Shown here one piece after another: positions 17,786 through 28,054 of a stretch of 64,000 nt of DNA. Position numbers and translations under genes: made by a program. This DNA is from Ideonella sp. Lineage in GTDB: Bacteria; Pseudomonadota; Gammaproteobacteria; Burkholderiales; Burkholderiaceae_C. The notes under the pieces were generated by a model, which saw only the letters and a list, made by a program, of their open reading frames with translations, did no database searches and had not been told where the DNA came from. The stretch lies in the NCBI GenBank assembly GCA_015075165.1, contig JABTUY010000002.1, positions 124,001 through 188,000 on the forward strand, in the 5' to 3' direction. The number at the start of each line of letters is the position of its first letter. Position 1 is the first letter of the stretch.

Positions 17786-19294
17786 ATGAGCCACGGGCGC
17801 GGGAAGTCGGATCGCGGCGTAGTACCGAAGAAGCTGCCGAACAAGGCTGCGGGTGCAATCCCTGCGGCGGCGGAGGCGGTGGAGGGAAGGCTGCGAGCCA
17901 AGGGCAATGCTGTCGCGGCGCGCATGTCCCGGCGATCGAGCCGGGTCTATGACGTGGGAACGGCGCTCGACGGCATACGACAGACGGCACGAGGCCGTCG
18001 CGATGCGAAGTTCAGCGGACTGCTGCATCACATCTACGCCATCGAACGCCTGCGGGCGGCGTACTACGCGCTGCGGCGCGACGCGGCTGCGGGCGTCGAT
18101 GGGCAAACCTGGCACGGGTACGGCATCGATCTGGAAGTGAACCTTCTGGACCTGTCGGACCGGCTGGCCCGAGGGGGCTACCGCCCCGAGCCTGTGAGAC
18201 GGGCGTACATCGACAAGGCCGACGGGAGTAAGCGCCCCCTGGGCGTGCCCGCGCTGGAGGACAAGATCGTCCAGCGCGCATCGGCCGAAGTCCTTGGAGC
18301 GATCTACGAGCAGGACTTCATCGGGTTCAGCTACGGGTTCAGGCCGGGCCGAAGCGCGCACGACGCGCTGGACGCCGTGGCCGTGGGTGTGACGGCAAGG
18401 AAGGTGAACTGGATCCTCGATGCGGACACCGCCAAGTTCTTCGACACCATCGATCAAGCTTGGCTGATCAAGTTCGTCGAGCATCGCGTGGCCGATGCGC
18501 GCGTGATCCGGCTGCTCAAGAAGTGGCTGCACGCGGGCGTGCTGGAAGACGGGCAGATCACGCGCAGCGAGCTGGGGACGGTGCAGGGCGGGAGCATCAG
18601 CCCGCTGCTGGCCAACATCTACCTGCACTACGCGTTCGATCTGTGGGTTGAGCAATGGCGGGGGCGCCATGCCCGAGGTGACGTGATCGTCGTGCGCTAT
18701 GCCGACGATTGGGTGGCCGGGTTCCAGCACCGCGCCGACGCCGAAGCCTTCAGGCGTGCGGTCGAGCAGCGGCTGGGGCAGTTCGGGCTGAAGCTGCACC
18801 CCGACAAGACGCGGCTGATCGAGTTCGGGCGTTTCGCGCGCGACAACCGCAGCCGACGCGGACAGGGCAAACCCGAGACCTTCGACTTCCTGGGCTTCAC
18901 GCATTGCTGCGGCAAGAGCAGGAAGGGCCACTTCATGGTCTTGAGGTTGACCAGTGCCAAACGACTGCGGGCCAAGCTGCACGCGGTCAAGGACGAGTTG
19001 CGAAGGCGCATGCACCGCCCGATTGCCGAGCAGGGCCCGTACCTGCGAGCGGTGGTCAGCGGGCATGGCCGCTACTTCGCGGTGCCCTGCAACGGGGCAC
19101 GGGTGCACGTCTTCCGAGAGCAGGTCGCCCGGCTGTGGCATCGCACGCTGTGCCGCCGCAGCCAGGCCAAGCACCTGAGCTGGAAGCGCATGCATCGGAT
19201 CGTCGAACACTGGTTGCCCCGGCCACGCATCTGCCACCCATACCCGAACCAACGTCTGATCGTCACGACCCGAGGCAAGAGCCGTGTGCGGTAG
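17786..19294 (+). CDS. ltrA: Group II intron reverse transcriptase/maturase
   Basis: A 502-residue intron-encoded protein. The reverse-transcriptase domain has GVDGQTWHGYG, RRAYIDKADGSKRPLGVPAL, FSYGFRPGRSAHDAL, the GTVQGGSISPLLANIYLHY block and the catalytic YADD at 305-308. It is followed by the thumb/X (maturase) domain ending near HPYPNQRLIVTTRG. There is no HNH endonuclease domain, so mobility probably uses target-primed or fork-primed insertion without second-strand cleavage. The start ATG of MSHGRGKSDRG is chosen because related proteins begin there. The last codons (KSRVR and the TAG stop) coincide with the first strand of domain V. Confidence 0.92.
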   Translation: MSHGRGKSDRGVVPKKLPNKAAGAIPAAAEAVEGRLRAKGNAVAARMSRRSSRVYDVGTALDGIRQTARGRRDAKFSGLLHHIYAIERLRAAYYALRRDAAAGVDGQTWHGYGIDLEVNLLDLSDRLARGGYRPEPVRRAYIDKADGSKRPLGVPALEDKIVQRASAEVLGAIYEQDFIGFSYGFRPGRSAHDALDAVAVGVTARKVNWILDADTAKFFDTIDQAWLIKFVEHRVADARVIRLLKKWLHAGVLEDGQITRSELGTVQGGSISPLLANIYLHYAFDLWVEQWRGRHARGDVIVVRYADDWVAGFQHRADAEAFRRAVEQRLGQFGLKLHPDKTRLIEFGRFARDNRSRRGQGKPETFDFLGFTHCCGKSRKGHFMVLRLTSAKRLRAKLHAVKDELRRRMHRPIAEQGPYLRAVVSGHGRYFAVPCNGARVHVFREQVARLWHRTLCRRSQAKHLSWKRMHRIVEHWLPRPRICHPYPNQRLIVTTRGKSRVR

Positions 19295-19351
19295 CTCCGC
19301 ATGCACGGATCTGTTGAGGGGGTGCTGGGTGACTGGCATTCCTACTCAGAC
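19279..19351 (+). ncRNA. Group II intron domains V and VI
   Basis: Domain V (19279-19312) has the AGC triad in GAGCCGTGTGCGG, a GTAGC-type bend and the closing CCGCATGCACGGATCT. Domain VI (19313-19347) pairs GAGGGGGTGC with GCATTCC-TA-CTC and leaves A19344 bulged as the lariat branch point. This is the catalytic core of the ribozyme. Confidence 0.85.
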
Positions 19352-19479
19352 TGTGCGCGTGCGGGGCTGGGGCCGCCATGATGCCGCAAGCGCAGCGCCG
19401 GCGCGCTTTGTCGCGCATCAATGCGCCGCGGTGGCAACGGCCTACGCTGCGCTCGACGATCCACGACCGAGGACGCGAC

Positions 19480-20124
19480 ATGCGCGCCGCCGCCGAGCCC
19501 GAAGCCGCCTTGCCAGCCGCCCTGCAGCCGCACCTGACGCGCGATGGCCTCGAGATGCTCGACGCCTGCCACCGCCGCATGATGGATGCGCTCGACACGC
19601 TCGATGCGCTGGTGGCGCGGCTCGACGACCAGGGCGACGATGTGCAGGCGCGCGCGATGGCGGCCGAGGTGGTGGCGTTCTTCTCCGGCGCCGCGCGCCA
19701 GCATCATCTGGACGAAGAGCGGCACGTCTTTCCGCGCCTGATGGAAGCGGCCGCGCCCGAGGTGGTGCAGGTGGTGCGGCGGCTGCAGCAGGATCACCGC
19801 TGGCTCGAACAGGACTGGTTCGAACTCTCGGCCCATTTGCAGGCACTGGCCGACGGGCAGTCGTGGTGGGATCGAGCGCTGCTGCGCGAGGGCAGCGAGG
19901 TGTTCATCGCGCTGCTGCACGACCACCTGACGCTCGAGGAATCGCTGATCTACCCCGAGGCGCGCGCCCACCTGTCGGCCGGCGAACGTGAAGCGATCGG
20001 CCGCGAGATGGCGGGCGGGGTCGGACGCGAGGCCGACCCGGAGCCCGGCCGCACGATGGCCGCGCGCCGGCGCGCCGGCCGCGCGACGCACGGTGCTGCA
20101 CACGACGCTGCACGCACGACATAG
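19480..20124 (+). CDS. Hemerythrin HHE-domain protein
   Basis: A 214-residue helical protein with the iron-ligand pattern of hemerythrin-like domains: His in LDACHRRMMDAL, the HHLDEERHVFPRL pair, QDHRWLEQDWFEL and HDHLTLEESLIYPEA. It should bind a di-iron centre for oxygen, nitric oxide or iron sensing. The C-terminal 40 residues are Arg/Ala-rich and probably disordered. The ATG at 19480 follows GAGGA by 6 bases; the frame is open upstream as far as just past the intron end, but that part has no domain similarity. Before intron insertion it was the divergent neighbour of the PEBP gene. Confidence 0.85.
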   Translation: MRAAAEPEAALPAALQPHLTRDGLEMLDACHRRMMDALDTLDALVARLDDQGDDVQARAMAAEVVAFFSGAARQHHLDEERHVFPRLMEAAAPEVVQVVRRLQQDHRWLEQDWFELSAHLQALADGQSWWDRALLREGSEVFIALLHDHLTLEESLIYPEARAHLSAGEREAIGREMAGGVGREADPEPGRTMAARRRAGRATHGAAHDAARTT

Positions 20125-20136
20125 AAGTCGCAGGCG

Positions 20137-20164
20137 CGGCCGGCCCGCGCTGCCGGGCCGGCCG
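20137..20164 (+). terminator. Strong hairpin after the hemerythrin gene
   Basis: CGGCCGGCCCG and CGGGCCGGCCG form an 11-bp perfect stem with a GCTGC-type loop, 13 bases after the stop codon. No T-run follows. Confidence 0.5.
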
Positions 20165-20282
20165 GCGTGGGTGTCGATCCACGAGGCTGCATTTCGTGCG
20201 CTGCACTCCCCCTTGCCGCGGGGGTGCGTCGGCATGGCGGCCGGTGATCGCGCCACCGGCATGCGGCAAACTGTCGCCCCTG

Positions 20283-21347
20283 ATGCTGCCAGCCATCCCT
20301 GCACGACCGAGCTTGCCGCCGATCGATCGCGGTGCACTGCGCTGGCTGCTGCTGCTGTGGCTGGCGTTCGCCACGCACGGCTCGCTGTATCCGTGGCTGT
20401 TCGCCACGCCGGCATCGCTCGCGCTCGAGTGGGAGCGCATGATGCATCAGCCCGGTTGGTGGACCGGCGGCTTCGACGTGCTGGGCAACATCGTGCTGTT
20501 CGTGCCGGTCGGTGCGCTCGGCTGGCGGCTGTGGTGCGACCCCTCGCGCGGCCGCGTGTGGCGTGCGCTGGCGCTGCTGGTCGGTGGCTGGGCGTTTGCG
20601 TTCGCGCTGCAGCTGGTGCAGTTGTACCTGCCGGCGCGCGATGCCCAGTGGTCCGACGTGGTGTGGAACACGGTCGGCCTGGTGCTGGGCATCCTGCTGT
20701 CGTCGCGGCTGCCGCTGGATGCGTTGGCGCGCGGGGCGCCGCCGCCGCTGCGCGTACCCGCGACGATGGCGTTGCTGTGGAGTTTTCTGCAGTGGTGGCC
20801 GCTGGCGCCGACGCCGAGTCGGCGCCACATCGCCTATGCACTGCAATGGCTGTGGCAGGACCCGAGCTGGTCGCCGATGACCGTGCTGCAGGTGGTGTTG
20901 AGCCTGGCCGTGCTCGGGGCGATGGCGCGTGCGCTGCGTCAGCGGTGGCTGCTGGTGCTCGGCTGCGTCGCCGTGGCGCTGATCGGCAAGCTCGTCAACG
21001 GCGGCCAGGTGTTGTCGCTGTCCGGCGTGATCGGGCTGCTCGCCGGCGTGGCGCTGGTGGCTGCGTGCTGGCGCCTGCCCGAGCGCGCGGTGGCGGCAGC
21101 GGGCGTGGCGGTGGCCGCGCTCTATGCGGTGGTGAAAGTGCTGCGCGTGCTCGGCCTGCAGGCCCCCGATGGCGCCCACCCGTGGTGGGCGGCGCTGCTG
21201 CGCGCGTCGAGCGACAGCGAAGCGCTGGCCTGGGGCTGGATCCTGTACTGGACGCTGTGCGCCGTGATGCTGGCACGCAGCGCCGCGCGCGCCGGCGGCG
21301 ACGCGTTGCCCATCGGCCCGGCGCTGCCGCGCGTCCATCGTCAATAG
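20283..21347 (+). CDS. VanZ-family integral membrane protein
   Basis: A 354-residue membrane protein with about nine hydrophobic segments. The N-terminal third has the VanZ pattern: GSLYPWLFATP, then WTGGFDVLGNIVLFVPVGALGW, and LALLVGGWAFAFALQLVQLYLPAR-DAQWSDVVWNTVG. This holds the conserved Asp/Asn-x-x-x-N and E/Q-x-x-Q-x-x-x-P-x-R core. VanZ homologues affect glycopeptide resistance in Gram-positives; in proteobacteria the role is unknown. The C-terminal half adds more helices of no known domain. ATG at 20283 is chosen because the protein aligns with the family from there. Confidence 0.8.
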   Translation: MLPAIPARPSLPPIDRGALRWLLLLWLAFATHGSLYPWLFATPASLALEWERMMHQPGWWTGGFDVLGNIVLFVPVGALGWRLWCDPSRGRVWRALALLVGGWAFAFALQLVQLYLPARDAQWSDVVWNTVGLVLGILLSSRLPLDALARGAPPPLRVPATMALLWSFLQWWPLAPTPSRRHIAYALQWLWQDPSWSPMTVLQVVLSLAVLGAMARALRQRWLLVLGCVAVALIGKLVNGGQVLSLSGVIGLLAGVALVAACWRLPERAVAAAGVAVAALYAVVKVLRVLGLQAPDGAHPWWAALLRASSDSEALAWGWILYWTLCAVMLARSAARAGGDALPIGPALPRVHRQ

Positions 21348-21488
21348 CGAGGCCGGTGCCGCGGCATGCGGTTGCAACCGCGCCGCCAGCGGTTCAGGGT
21401 TACCCCCTGAGTCGCGGTCCCCGAGCCGGGGCAGTGCAGGTTACACGGATTGCCTGAATGATCCGCCCCATCAAAACGGGAGCTGGAC

Positions 21489-21749
21489 ATGCTTTCTCAG
21501 GTGCAGGATTTCGACGATGCCGCCGCGAACAGCGACTTCATCCGTCTGAACGAACTGTCGCCGCCGGTGCCGGTGCCGCCGGGCCACGTGGGGCCGGTAA
21601 TGCTGCCGGGCACGGGCCGCATGGTGTGGTGGACCGGCCGCGTCGCGATCGGCCTGCGCCACGAGCCGCCGCGCCGCGCCGACACGATGTCGCAATCGTC
21701 GCTGTGGTTGCAAGACCTGATGCTCGACCACCCGCGTCGCGCGGCCTGA
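21489..21749 (+). CDS. Hypothetical small protein
   Basis: An 86-residue ORF with a plausible site (GGGAGC) 7 bases before its ATG and normal amino-acid composition, unlike the Arg-rich shadow frames around it. It has an acidic N-terminus, a [15 protein letters not shown] proline stretch and [21 protein letters not shown]. It carries no signal peptide or membrane segment. I do not recognise the family. The 141-base spacer in front contains the small inverted repeat TCAGGG-TTACC-CCCTGA. It ends 89 bases before the molybdenum hydroxylase genes and could be unrelated to them. Confidence 0.55.
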   Translation: MLSQVQDFDDAAANSDFIRLNELSPPVPVPPGHVGPVMLPGTGRMVWWTGRVAIGLRHEPPRRADTMSQSSLWLQDLMLDHPRRAA

Positions 21750-21838
21750 GCGCGCCGCTGCGCTCAACCACTGGAGTGTCGACCTTCACGTTCGGCGAAA
21801 GCGGCTAGGATGCCCGTCGAGATTCGACGGACACCTCG

Positions 21839-22315
21839 ATGCCGACGCTTCAGTTCACCCTCAATGGCCGCGCCGTGCAGGCGGCGGCCGAATCGCAAGA
21901 CCTGCTGGTCGATGTGCTGCGCGGCGCGCTCGCGCTCACCGGCACGCACGTGGGCTGCGACACCGGCCAGTGCGGCGCCTGCACCGTGATGGTCGACGGC
22001 CGCGCGGTGCGCAGCTGCACGCTGCTGGCGGTGCAGGCCGCCGGCTGCGAGGTGACCACGGTCGAAGGCCTCGCGCAAGGCGATGCGCCGCACCCGCTGC
22101 AGCAGGCGTTCATGCAGTGCCACGGCCTGCAATGCGGCTTCTGCACCCCGGGCATGCTGATGAGCGCGGCCGCGCTGCTGCGCGAGAACCCGGCGCCGAG
22201 CGAGGCCGAGATCGTCGACGCGCTCGAAGGCAACCTGTGCCGCTGCACCGGCTACACCAACATCGTGGCGTCGGTGCAGCAGGCGGCGCGGCTGATTGCC
22301 GGGCAGGCGCGATGA
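21839..22315 (+). CDS. (2Fe-2S)-binding subunit of a molybdenum hydroxylase (CoxS-like)
   Basis: A 158-residue iron-sulfur subunit with two clusters. The N-terminal plant-type ferredoxin site has Cys40, Cys45, Cys48 and Cys60. The C-terminal helical site has Cys99, Cys102, Cys134 and Cys136 (CGFCTPG...CRCTGYTNI). It passes electrons from the molybdenum centre. The large subunit gene starts 58 bases downstream. The expected FAD-binding medium subunit is absent from this locus, so the electron acceptor is probably a separate protein or a cytochrome. Confidence 0.93.
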   Translation: MPTLQFTLNGRAVQAAAESQDLLVDVLRGALALTGTHVGCDTGQCGACTVMVDGRAVRSCTLLAVQAAGCEVTTVEGLAQGDAPHPLQQAFMQCHGLQCGFCTPGMLMSAAALLRENPAPSEAEIVDALEGNLCRCTGYTNIVASVQQAARLIAGQAR

Positions 22316-22373
22316 GCACAGCTCGCACGTGCCTCGTCGCGGGCAAGGCTCATGGGGCCGCGGGGGCGACGCG

Positions 22374-24728
<2,355 letters not shown>

Positions 24729-24857
24729 GGCGCGCGGCATCGCCGGCGCGCTGCGCACACCGGCGCGGCGGCCGCGCGGCCGGAACGCTGTGCATACCGG
24801 CCGCACGGCCGAGCGCCTCGGTGCGAACCCGCGATCGCGCCACGCGACAATGCGCGC

Positions 24858-25748
24858 ATGCAGGTCGCGTCGTATCTGAAGCTCTCGGTCGCGGTGGCGG
24901 CGGCCACCATCGCGCTGAAGTTCGCGGCCTACTGGCTCACCAACTCGGTGGGTCTGTTGTCCGACGCGCTGGAGTCGCTGGTCAACCTGGCCGGCGCGTC
25001 GTTCGCGCTGTGGATGGTCACGGTGGCGCGGGCGCCACCCGACGACGAGCACCCCTACGGCCACCACAAGGCCGAGTATTTTTCCAGCGGCTTCGAGGGC
25101 GTGCTGATCTTCGCCGCCGCCGCGGCGATCATCTGGGCCGCGGTGCCGCGCTTCGTCGCGCCGCAGCCGCTGCAGGCGCTCGGGCTCGGCCTGTCGCTGT
25201 CGGTGATCAGCTCGGTGCTGAACGGCGTGCTGGCCTGGGCGATGCTGCGCAAGGCGCGTGCCGAGCGTTCGATGGCGCTCGAAGGCGATGCGCGCCACCT
25301 GTTCACCGACGTCTGGACTTCGGTCGGCGTGGTGGCGGCGGTGCTGCTGGTCCCGCTGACCGGCTGGCCCTGGCTCGATCCGGCGATCGCGATCGCGGTG
25401 GCACTGAACATCGTGCGCGAGGGCGTCAGCCTGGTGCGCACGTCGGCCGACGGCCTGATGGACCACGCGCTCGAGCCCGAGGTGATGGCCGCGATCGACC
25501 GCACGCTGGCGCAGTTCGCGCACCAGTCGATCCGCTTCGACCACGTGGTGTCGCGCCGCGCCGGGCACCGCCGCTTCGTCGACCTGCACATGCACATGCC
25601 GGCGCTGTGGACGTTGCAGCGTGCGGCCACGCTGCGCGGCACGGTGGAGCAGGCACTGATGAGCGCGGTGCCGGGCCTGCGCGCGACGATCCAGCTGCTG
25701 CCGATGGACGTCGAAGCGCATTTCGACGACCGTCAGGATCCGATCTGA
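24858..25748 (+). CDS. Cation diffusion facilitator (CDF) family transporter
   Basis: A 296-residue metal/proton antiporter. Six hydrophobic segments are followed by a cytosolic domain of about 85 residues. Transmembrane segment 2 carries SDALESLVN and segment 5 carries DARHLFTDVWTS, the latter giving the HxxxD half of the metal site. The cytosolic domain holds HRRFVDLHMHMP, with His residues that would bind metal. The ESLVN variant is typical of the iron/manganese/zinc branch rather than strict zinc CDFs, so the metal is uncertain. It ends 2 bases before dtd and is probably co-transcribed with it. Confidence 0.88.
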   Translation: MQVASYLKLSVAVAAATIALKFAAYWLTNSVGLLSDALESLVNLAGASFALWMVTVARAPPDDEHPYGHHKAEYFSSGFEGVLIFAAAAAIIWAAVPRFVAPQPLQALGLGLSLSVISSVLNGVLAWAMLRKARAERSMALEGDARHLFTDVWTSVGVVAAVLLVPLTGWPWLDPAIAIAVALNIVREGVSLVRTSADGLMDHALEPEVMAAIDRTLAQFAHQSIRFDHVVSRRAGHRRFVDLHMHMPALWTLQRAATLRGTVEQALMSAVPGLRATIQLLPMDVEAHFDDRQDPI

Positions 25749-25750
25749 CC

Positions 25751-26191
25751 ATGCTCGCCCTGGTACAGCGCGTGGCGCACGCCGCAGTGATGATCGACGG
25801 CCGCAGTGTCGGCGCGATCGAACGCGGCCTGCTGGTGTTCGTCTGCGCCGAACCCGCGGATACCGACGCACAGGCTGCCAAGCTGGTCGACAAGCTCTTG
25901 AAGCTGCGCATCTTCGGCGACGGTGCCGGCAAGATGAACTTGAGCGTGCGCGACGTGCAAGGCGGCCTGCTGATCGTCAGCCAGTTCACGCTGGCGGCCG
26001 ACGCCGCGGGCGGCAACCGGCCGGGCTTCGGCGGTGCCGCGCCACCGGCGCAGGGCCGCGCGCTCTACGACACCGTGCTGCGCCTGGCGCGCGCGAGCCA
26101 CGCACCGGTGGCCGCCGGCGAATTCGGTGCCGACATGCAGGTGGCGCTGGTCAACGACGGGCCGGTGACGATCCCGCTGCGGGTGGCCTGA
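25751..26191 (+). CDS. dtd: D-aminoacyl-tRNA deacylase
   Basis: A 146-residue cytosolic editing enzyme that removes D-amino acids mis-attached to tRNA. Both family signatures are present: SQFTLAAD (about 77-84) and NDGPVTIPL near the C-terminus, which holds the Gly-cisPro motif for chiral selection. The length is standard. It is located immediately downstream of the CDF gene. The 23-base spacer to the convergent repeat-protein gene shows no clear terminator. Confidence 0.95.
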   Translation: MLALVQRVAHAAVMIDGRSVGAIERGLLVFVCAEPADTDAQAAKLVDKLLKLRIFGDGAGKMNLSVRDVQGGLLIVSQFTLAADAAGGNRPGFGGAAPPAQGRALYDTVLRLARASHAPVAAGEFGADMQVALVNDGPVTIPLRVA

Positions 26192-26214
26192 CGGCGCGGG
26201 CGTCAGGCTGGGTG

Positions 26215-26715
26215 TCAGGGCTTGGCGCCCTTGACGGCCTCCATCTGCTGCGCGCCGGCCATGCCTTTCTTGTCGCCGCCCTTGAAGGCCGCCGCGCCCT
26301 TCTTGTCGCTGCCCTCCTTGAAGGCCAGCGCGCCCTTCTTGTCGCCGCCGCCCTTCATCATCTGCCCACCCTTGCCGTCTTTCATGCCGGCGAGCGCGGC
26401 CTTCTTGTCGCCACCGCCCTTGTCGCCGCCATCCTTGGCCATCAAAGCGCCTTTCTTGCCGCCGCCCTTGTCGCTGCCGTCCTTCGACATCAGCGAGCCC
26501 TTCTTGCCGCCGCCCTTGTCACCACCCTTGTCGTCGCCCTCCTTGGCCATCATGGCGCCCTTCTTGCCGCCACCCTTGTCGCCGCCATCCTTGAACGCCT
26601 GCGCGCCTTGCTTGCCGCCGCCGGCCGGCGACTGGCCGGGTTGCTGCGCCGTGGCCAACGGGACACCGACGCCGATCGCGATCAGGGCGGCCAGGATCTT
26701 GTGCTTCATCTGCAT
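26215..26715 (-). CDS. Secreted Lys/Gly-rich repeat protein
   Basis: A 166-residue protein. A signal peptide (cleavage near ATAQQ, residue 24) is followed by 140 residues made almost wholly of repeats of the type GGDKGGGKKGALMAKD, with four to five degenerate units. The predicted charge is strongly basic and there are no cysteines. The GGAGGAGC site precedes the ATG. I do not recognise a family; it could bind nucleic acid, polyphosphate or cell-surface polymers, or coat a surface (speculation). Low complexity also makes a conserved short-lived gene possible. Confidence 0.65.
   Translation of the reverse strand: MQMKHKILAALIAIGVGVPLATAQQPGQSPAGGGKQGAQAFKDGGDKGGGKKGAMMAKEGDDKGGDKGGGKKGSLMSKDGSDKGGGKKGALMAKDGGDKGGGDKKAALAGMKDGKGGQMMKGGGDKKGALAFKEGSDKKGAAAFKGGDKKGMAGAQQMEAVKGAKP
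26227..26612 (-). repeat. Degenerate tandem repeats inside the Lys/Gly-rich protein gene
   Basis: Units of about 45-60 bases built from GGCGGCAAGAAGGGCGC (coding strand) recur at least four times with shorter variants between. They encode GGGKKGA(L/M)M(A/S)K(D/E)G. Slippage could change the copy number between strains. Confidence 0.65.
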
Positions 26716-26862
26716 GGGGTGCTCCTCCGGGGTTGTGGGCGCTGGCGCCGGACAGACCTGGCGCCAGCGCTGCGCAATGTAGCGCCAGTGGATCCGGGCG
26801 GATGCAACGCGGCGTGTCGTTGTGGTGTCGCGACCACCGTGGGCTGCGCACGAGCAAGAACA

Positions 26863-26917
26863 GAAGGGGTGGCCTCTCGACCACCCCTTCGGGCTGTTGC
26901 CGGGGCCGAAGCCCCGG
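26863..26917 (-). terminator. Two hairpins after the Bug-family gene
   Basis: GAAGGGGTGG and CCACCCCTTC (26863-26872/26881-26890) form a perfect 10-bp stem with an 8-base loop. CCGGGGC-CGAA-GCCCCGG (26900-26917) forms a second 7-bp stem with a four-base loop. They lie just downstream of the stop codon at 26926 on the minus strand and probably end that transcript. Confidence 0.6.
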
Positions 26918-26925
26918 GTATGGGC

Positions 26926-27897
26926 TCAATCCGCGTACTGGCCGGCGGCCTTGATCGCGGGGCCCCACTTGGCGATCTCGGCCTCGACGAACTTCTTGTG
27001 CTCGGCGCCACCCACGCGGCCGTCGGCGACCACCACCGCGCCCAGCGCCTCCTGGTGCTTGACGAAGTCGGCGTCCTTCAGCGCGGCGCGCAGCGCGGCA
27101 TTCATCTTGTCGAGCGCCGCCTTCGGCGTGCCCTTGGGCGCGTACAGCGCGTGCCAGATCGACACGTCGAAACCCTTCAGGCCCGATTCGTCGAGCGTCG
27201 GCAGCTTGGCCAGCGCCGGCGTCTTCAATCGCTTCAGCGTGGTGACCGCATAGGCCTTGATCTTGCCGCCTTCGATCTGGCCGGTGGTGTTGGTGGTCTG
27301 GTCGCACATCAGGTCGACCTGGCCGCCGAGCAGGTCGTTCATCGCTGGTGCGGTGCCCTTGTACGGTACCGTGGTCATGTCGACCTTGATGTTCTGCATG
27401 AACAGCAGGCCGCACAGGTGCGATGCCGCGCCGAGCCCGGCGTTGGCGAGGTTGATCTTGCCCTTGTTGCCCTCGATCCACTTCATCAGCTCGGCGAAGT
27501 TGTTGGCCGGCAGCGTCTGGCGGCCGACCAGCGTCATCGGCACCTCGTTGATCATGCCGAGGTACTCGAAGTCCTCCAGCGGCTTGTACGGCAGCTTGCG
27601 GTACAGCGCCGGCGCGGTCGCCATGCCGATGTGGTGCAGCAGCAGCGTGTAGCCGTCGGGCGCGGCCTTGGCCACCTTGCCGGCGCCGAGCGTACCGCCG
27701 GCGCCGGCCACGTTCTCGATCACCACGGTCTGGTTGTTCAGGTTCTTGCGCAGCGCCTCGGCGAGGTCGCGCGCCACCTTGTCTGTGGGGCCGCCGGCCG
27801 AGAACGGCACGACGATCGTGACGGGTTTGTCCGGGTATTCGGCCATTGCGGCGGTGGCCGCGAACGCGGCCACGACGGCCAGCCAGCGAAAGTTCAT
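26926..27897 (-). CDS. Tripartite tricarboxylate transporter substrate-binding protein (Bug family)
   Basis: A 323-residue periplasmic binding protein. A signal peptide (1-18, ending AMA) leads to YPDKPVTIVVPFSAGGPTDKVARDLAE, the classic Bug start. The ligand loops ENVAGAGGTLGAGKVAKAAPDGYTLL and PYKGTAPAMNDLLGGQVDLM follow. Bug proteins bind carboxylates, amino acids or nicotinate for TctAB-type permeases; no tctA or tctB gene is in this window, so this is an orphan receptor. ATG at 27897 is chosen at the signal peptide; an upstream in-frame ATG adds a polar leader. A small inverted repeat, CGGGT-TG-ACCCG (27987-27998), lies about 90 bases upstream and may be an operator. Confidence 0.92.
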   Translation of the reverse strand: MNFRWLAVVAAFAATAAMAEYPDKPVTIVVPFSAGGPTDKVARDLAEALRKNLNNQTVVIENVAGAGGTLGAGKVAKAAPDGYTLLLHHIGMATAPALYRKLPYKPLEDFEYLGMINEVPMTLVGRQTLPANNFAELMKWIEGNKGKINLANAGLGAASHLCGLLFMQNIKVDMTTVPYKGTAPAMNDLLGGQVDLMCDQTTNTTGQIEGGKIKAYAVTTLKRLKTPALAKLPTLDESGLKGFDVSIWHALYAPKGTPKAALDKMNAALRAALKDADFVKHQEALGAVVVADGRVGGAEHKKFVEAEIAKWGPAIKAAGQYAD

Positions 27898-28054
27898 TCG
27901 ACGCTCCTTGTGGACAGATTCGGCATTGGGCATGCTAGGCCAGCGCCGCGCACCGACGCAACGCGGAAAGTACTCCCTTCGCGGATCGGGTTGACCCGAA
28001 TCAAGAGGGCGGCTACCGTGCCTGCGCGCTGCCGCGCGGCGTTCGCGCTGGCGC

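Larger units (their letters stand above)
17395..19351 (+). mobile_element. Group II intron with maturase ORF
   Basis: A 1957-base retroelement. The 5' end GTGCG fits the GUGYG consensus. The seven bases just before it, TGTCTCC (17388-17394, IBS1), are perfectly complementary to GGAGACA at 17600-17606 (EBS1), which fixes the 5' boundary. Domain V is at 19279-19312. Domain VI follows, with GAG...CTC closing pairs and a bulged A at 19344, seven bases before the proposed 3' end GAC at 19351. Domain IV encodes a reverse transcriptase/maturase whose stop codon lies inside domain V. The element lies between the divergent PEBP and hemerythrin genes and interrupts no ORF, but separates PEBP from its promoter. 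Confidence 0.85.

Noticed and set aside
24729-24857. Short GC-rich near-repeats (ACACCGGCGCGGCGGCCGC and CATACCGGCCGCACGGCC) before the CDF gene
   Set aside because: Similarity is low and can be explained by composition. It was not strong enough to call a repeat or operator.
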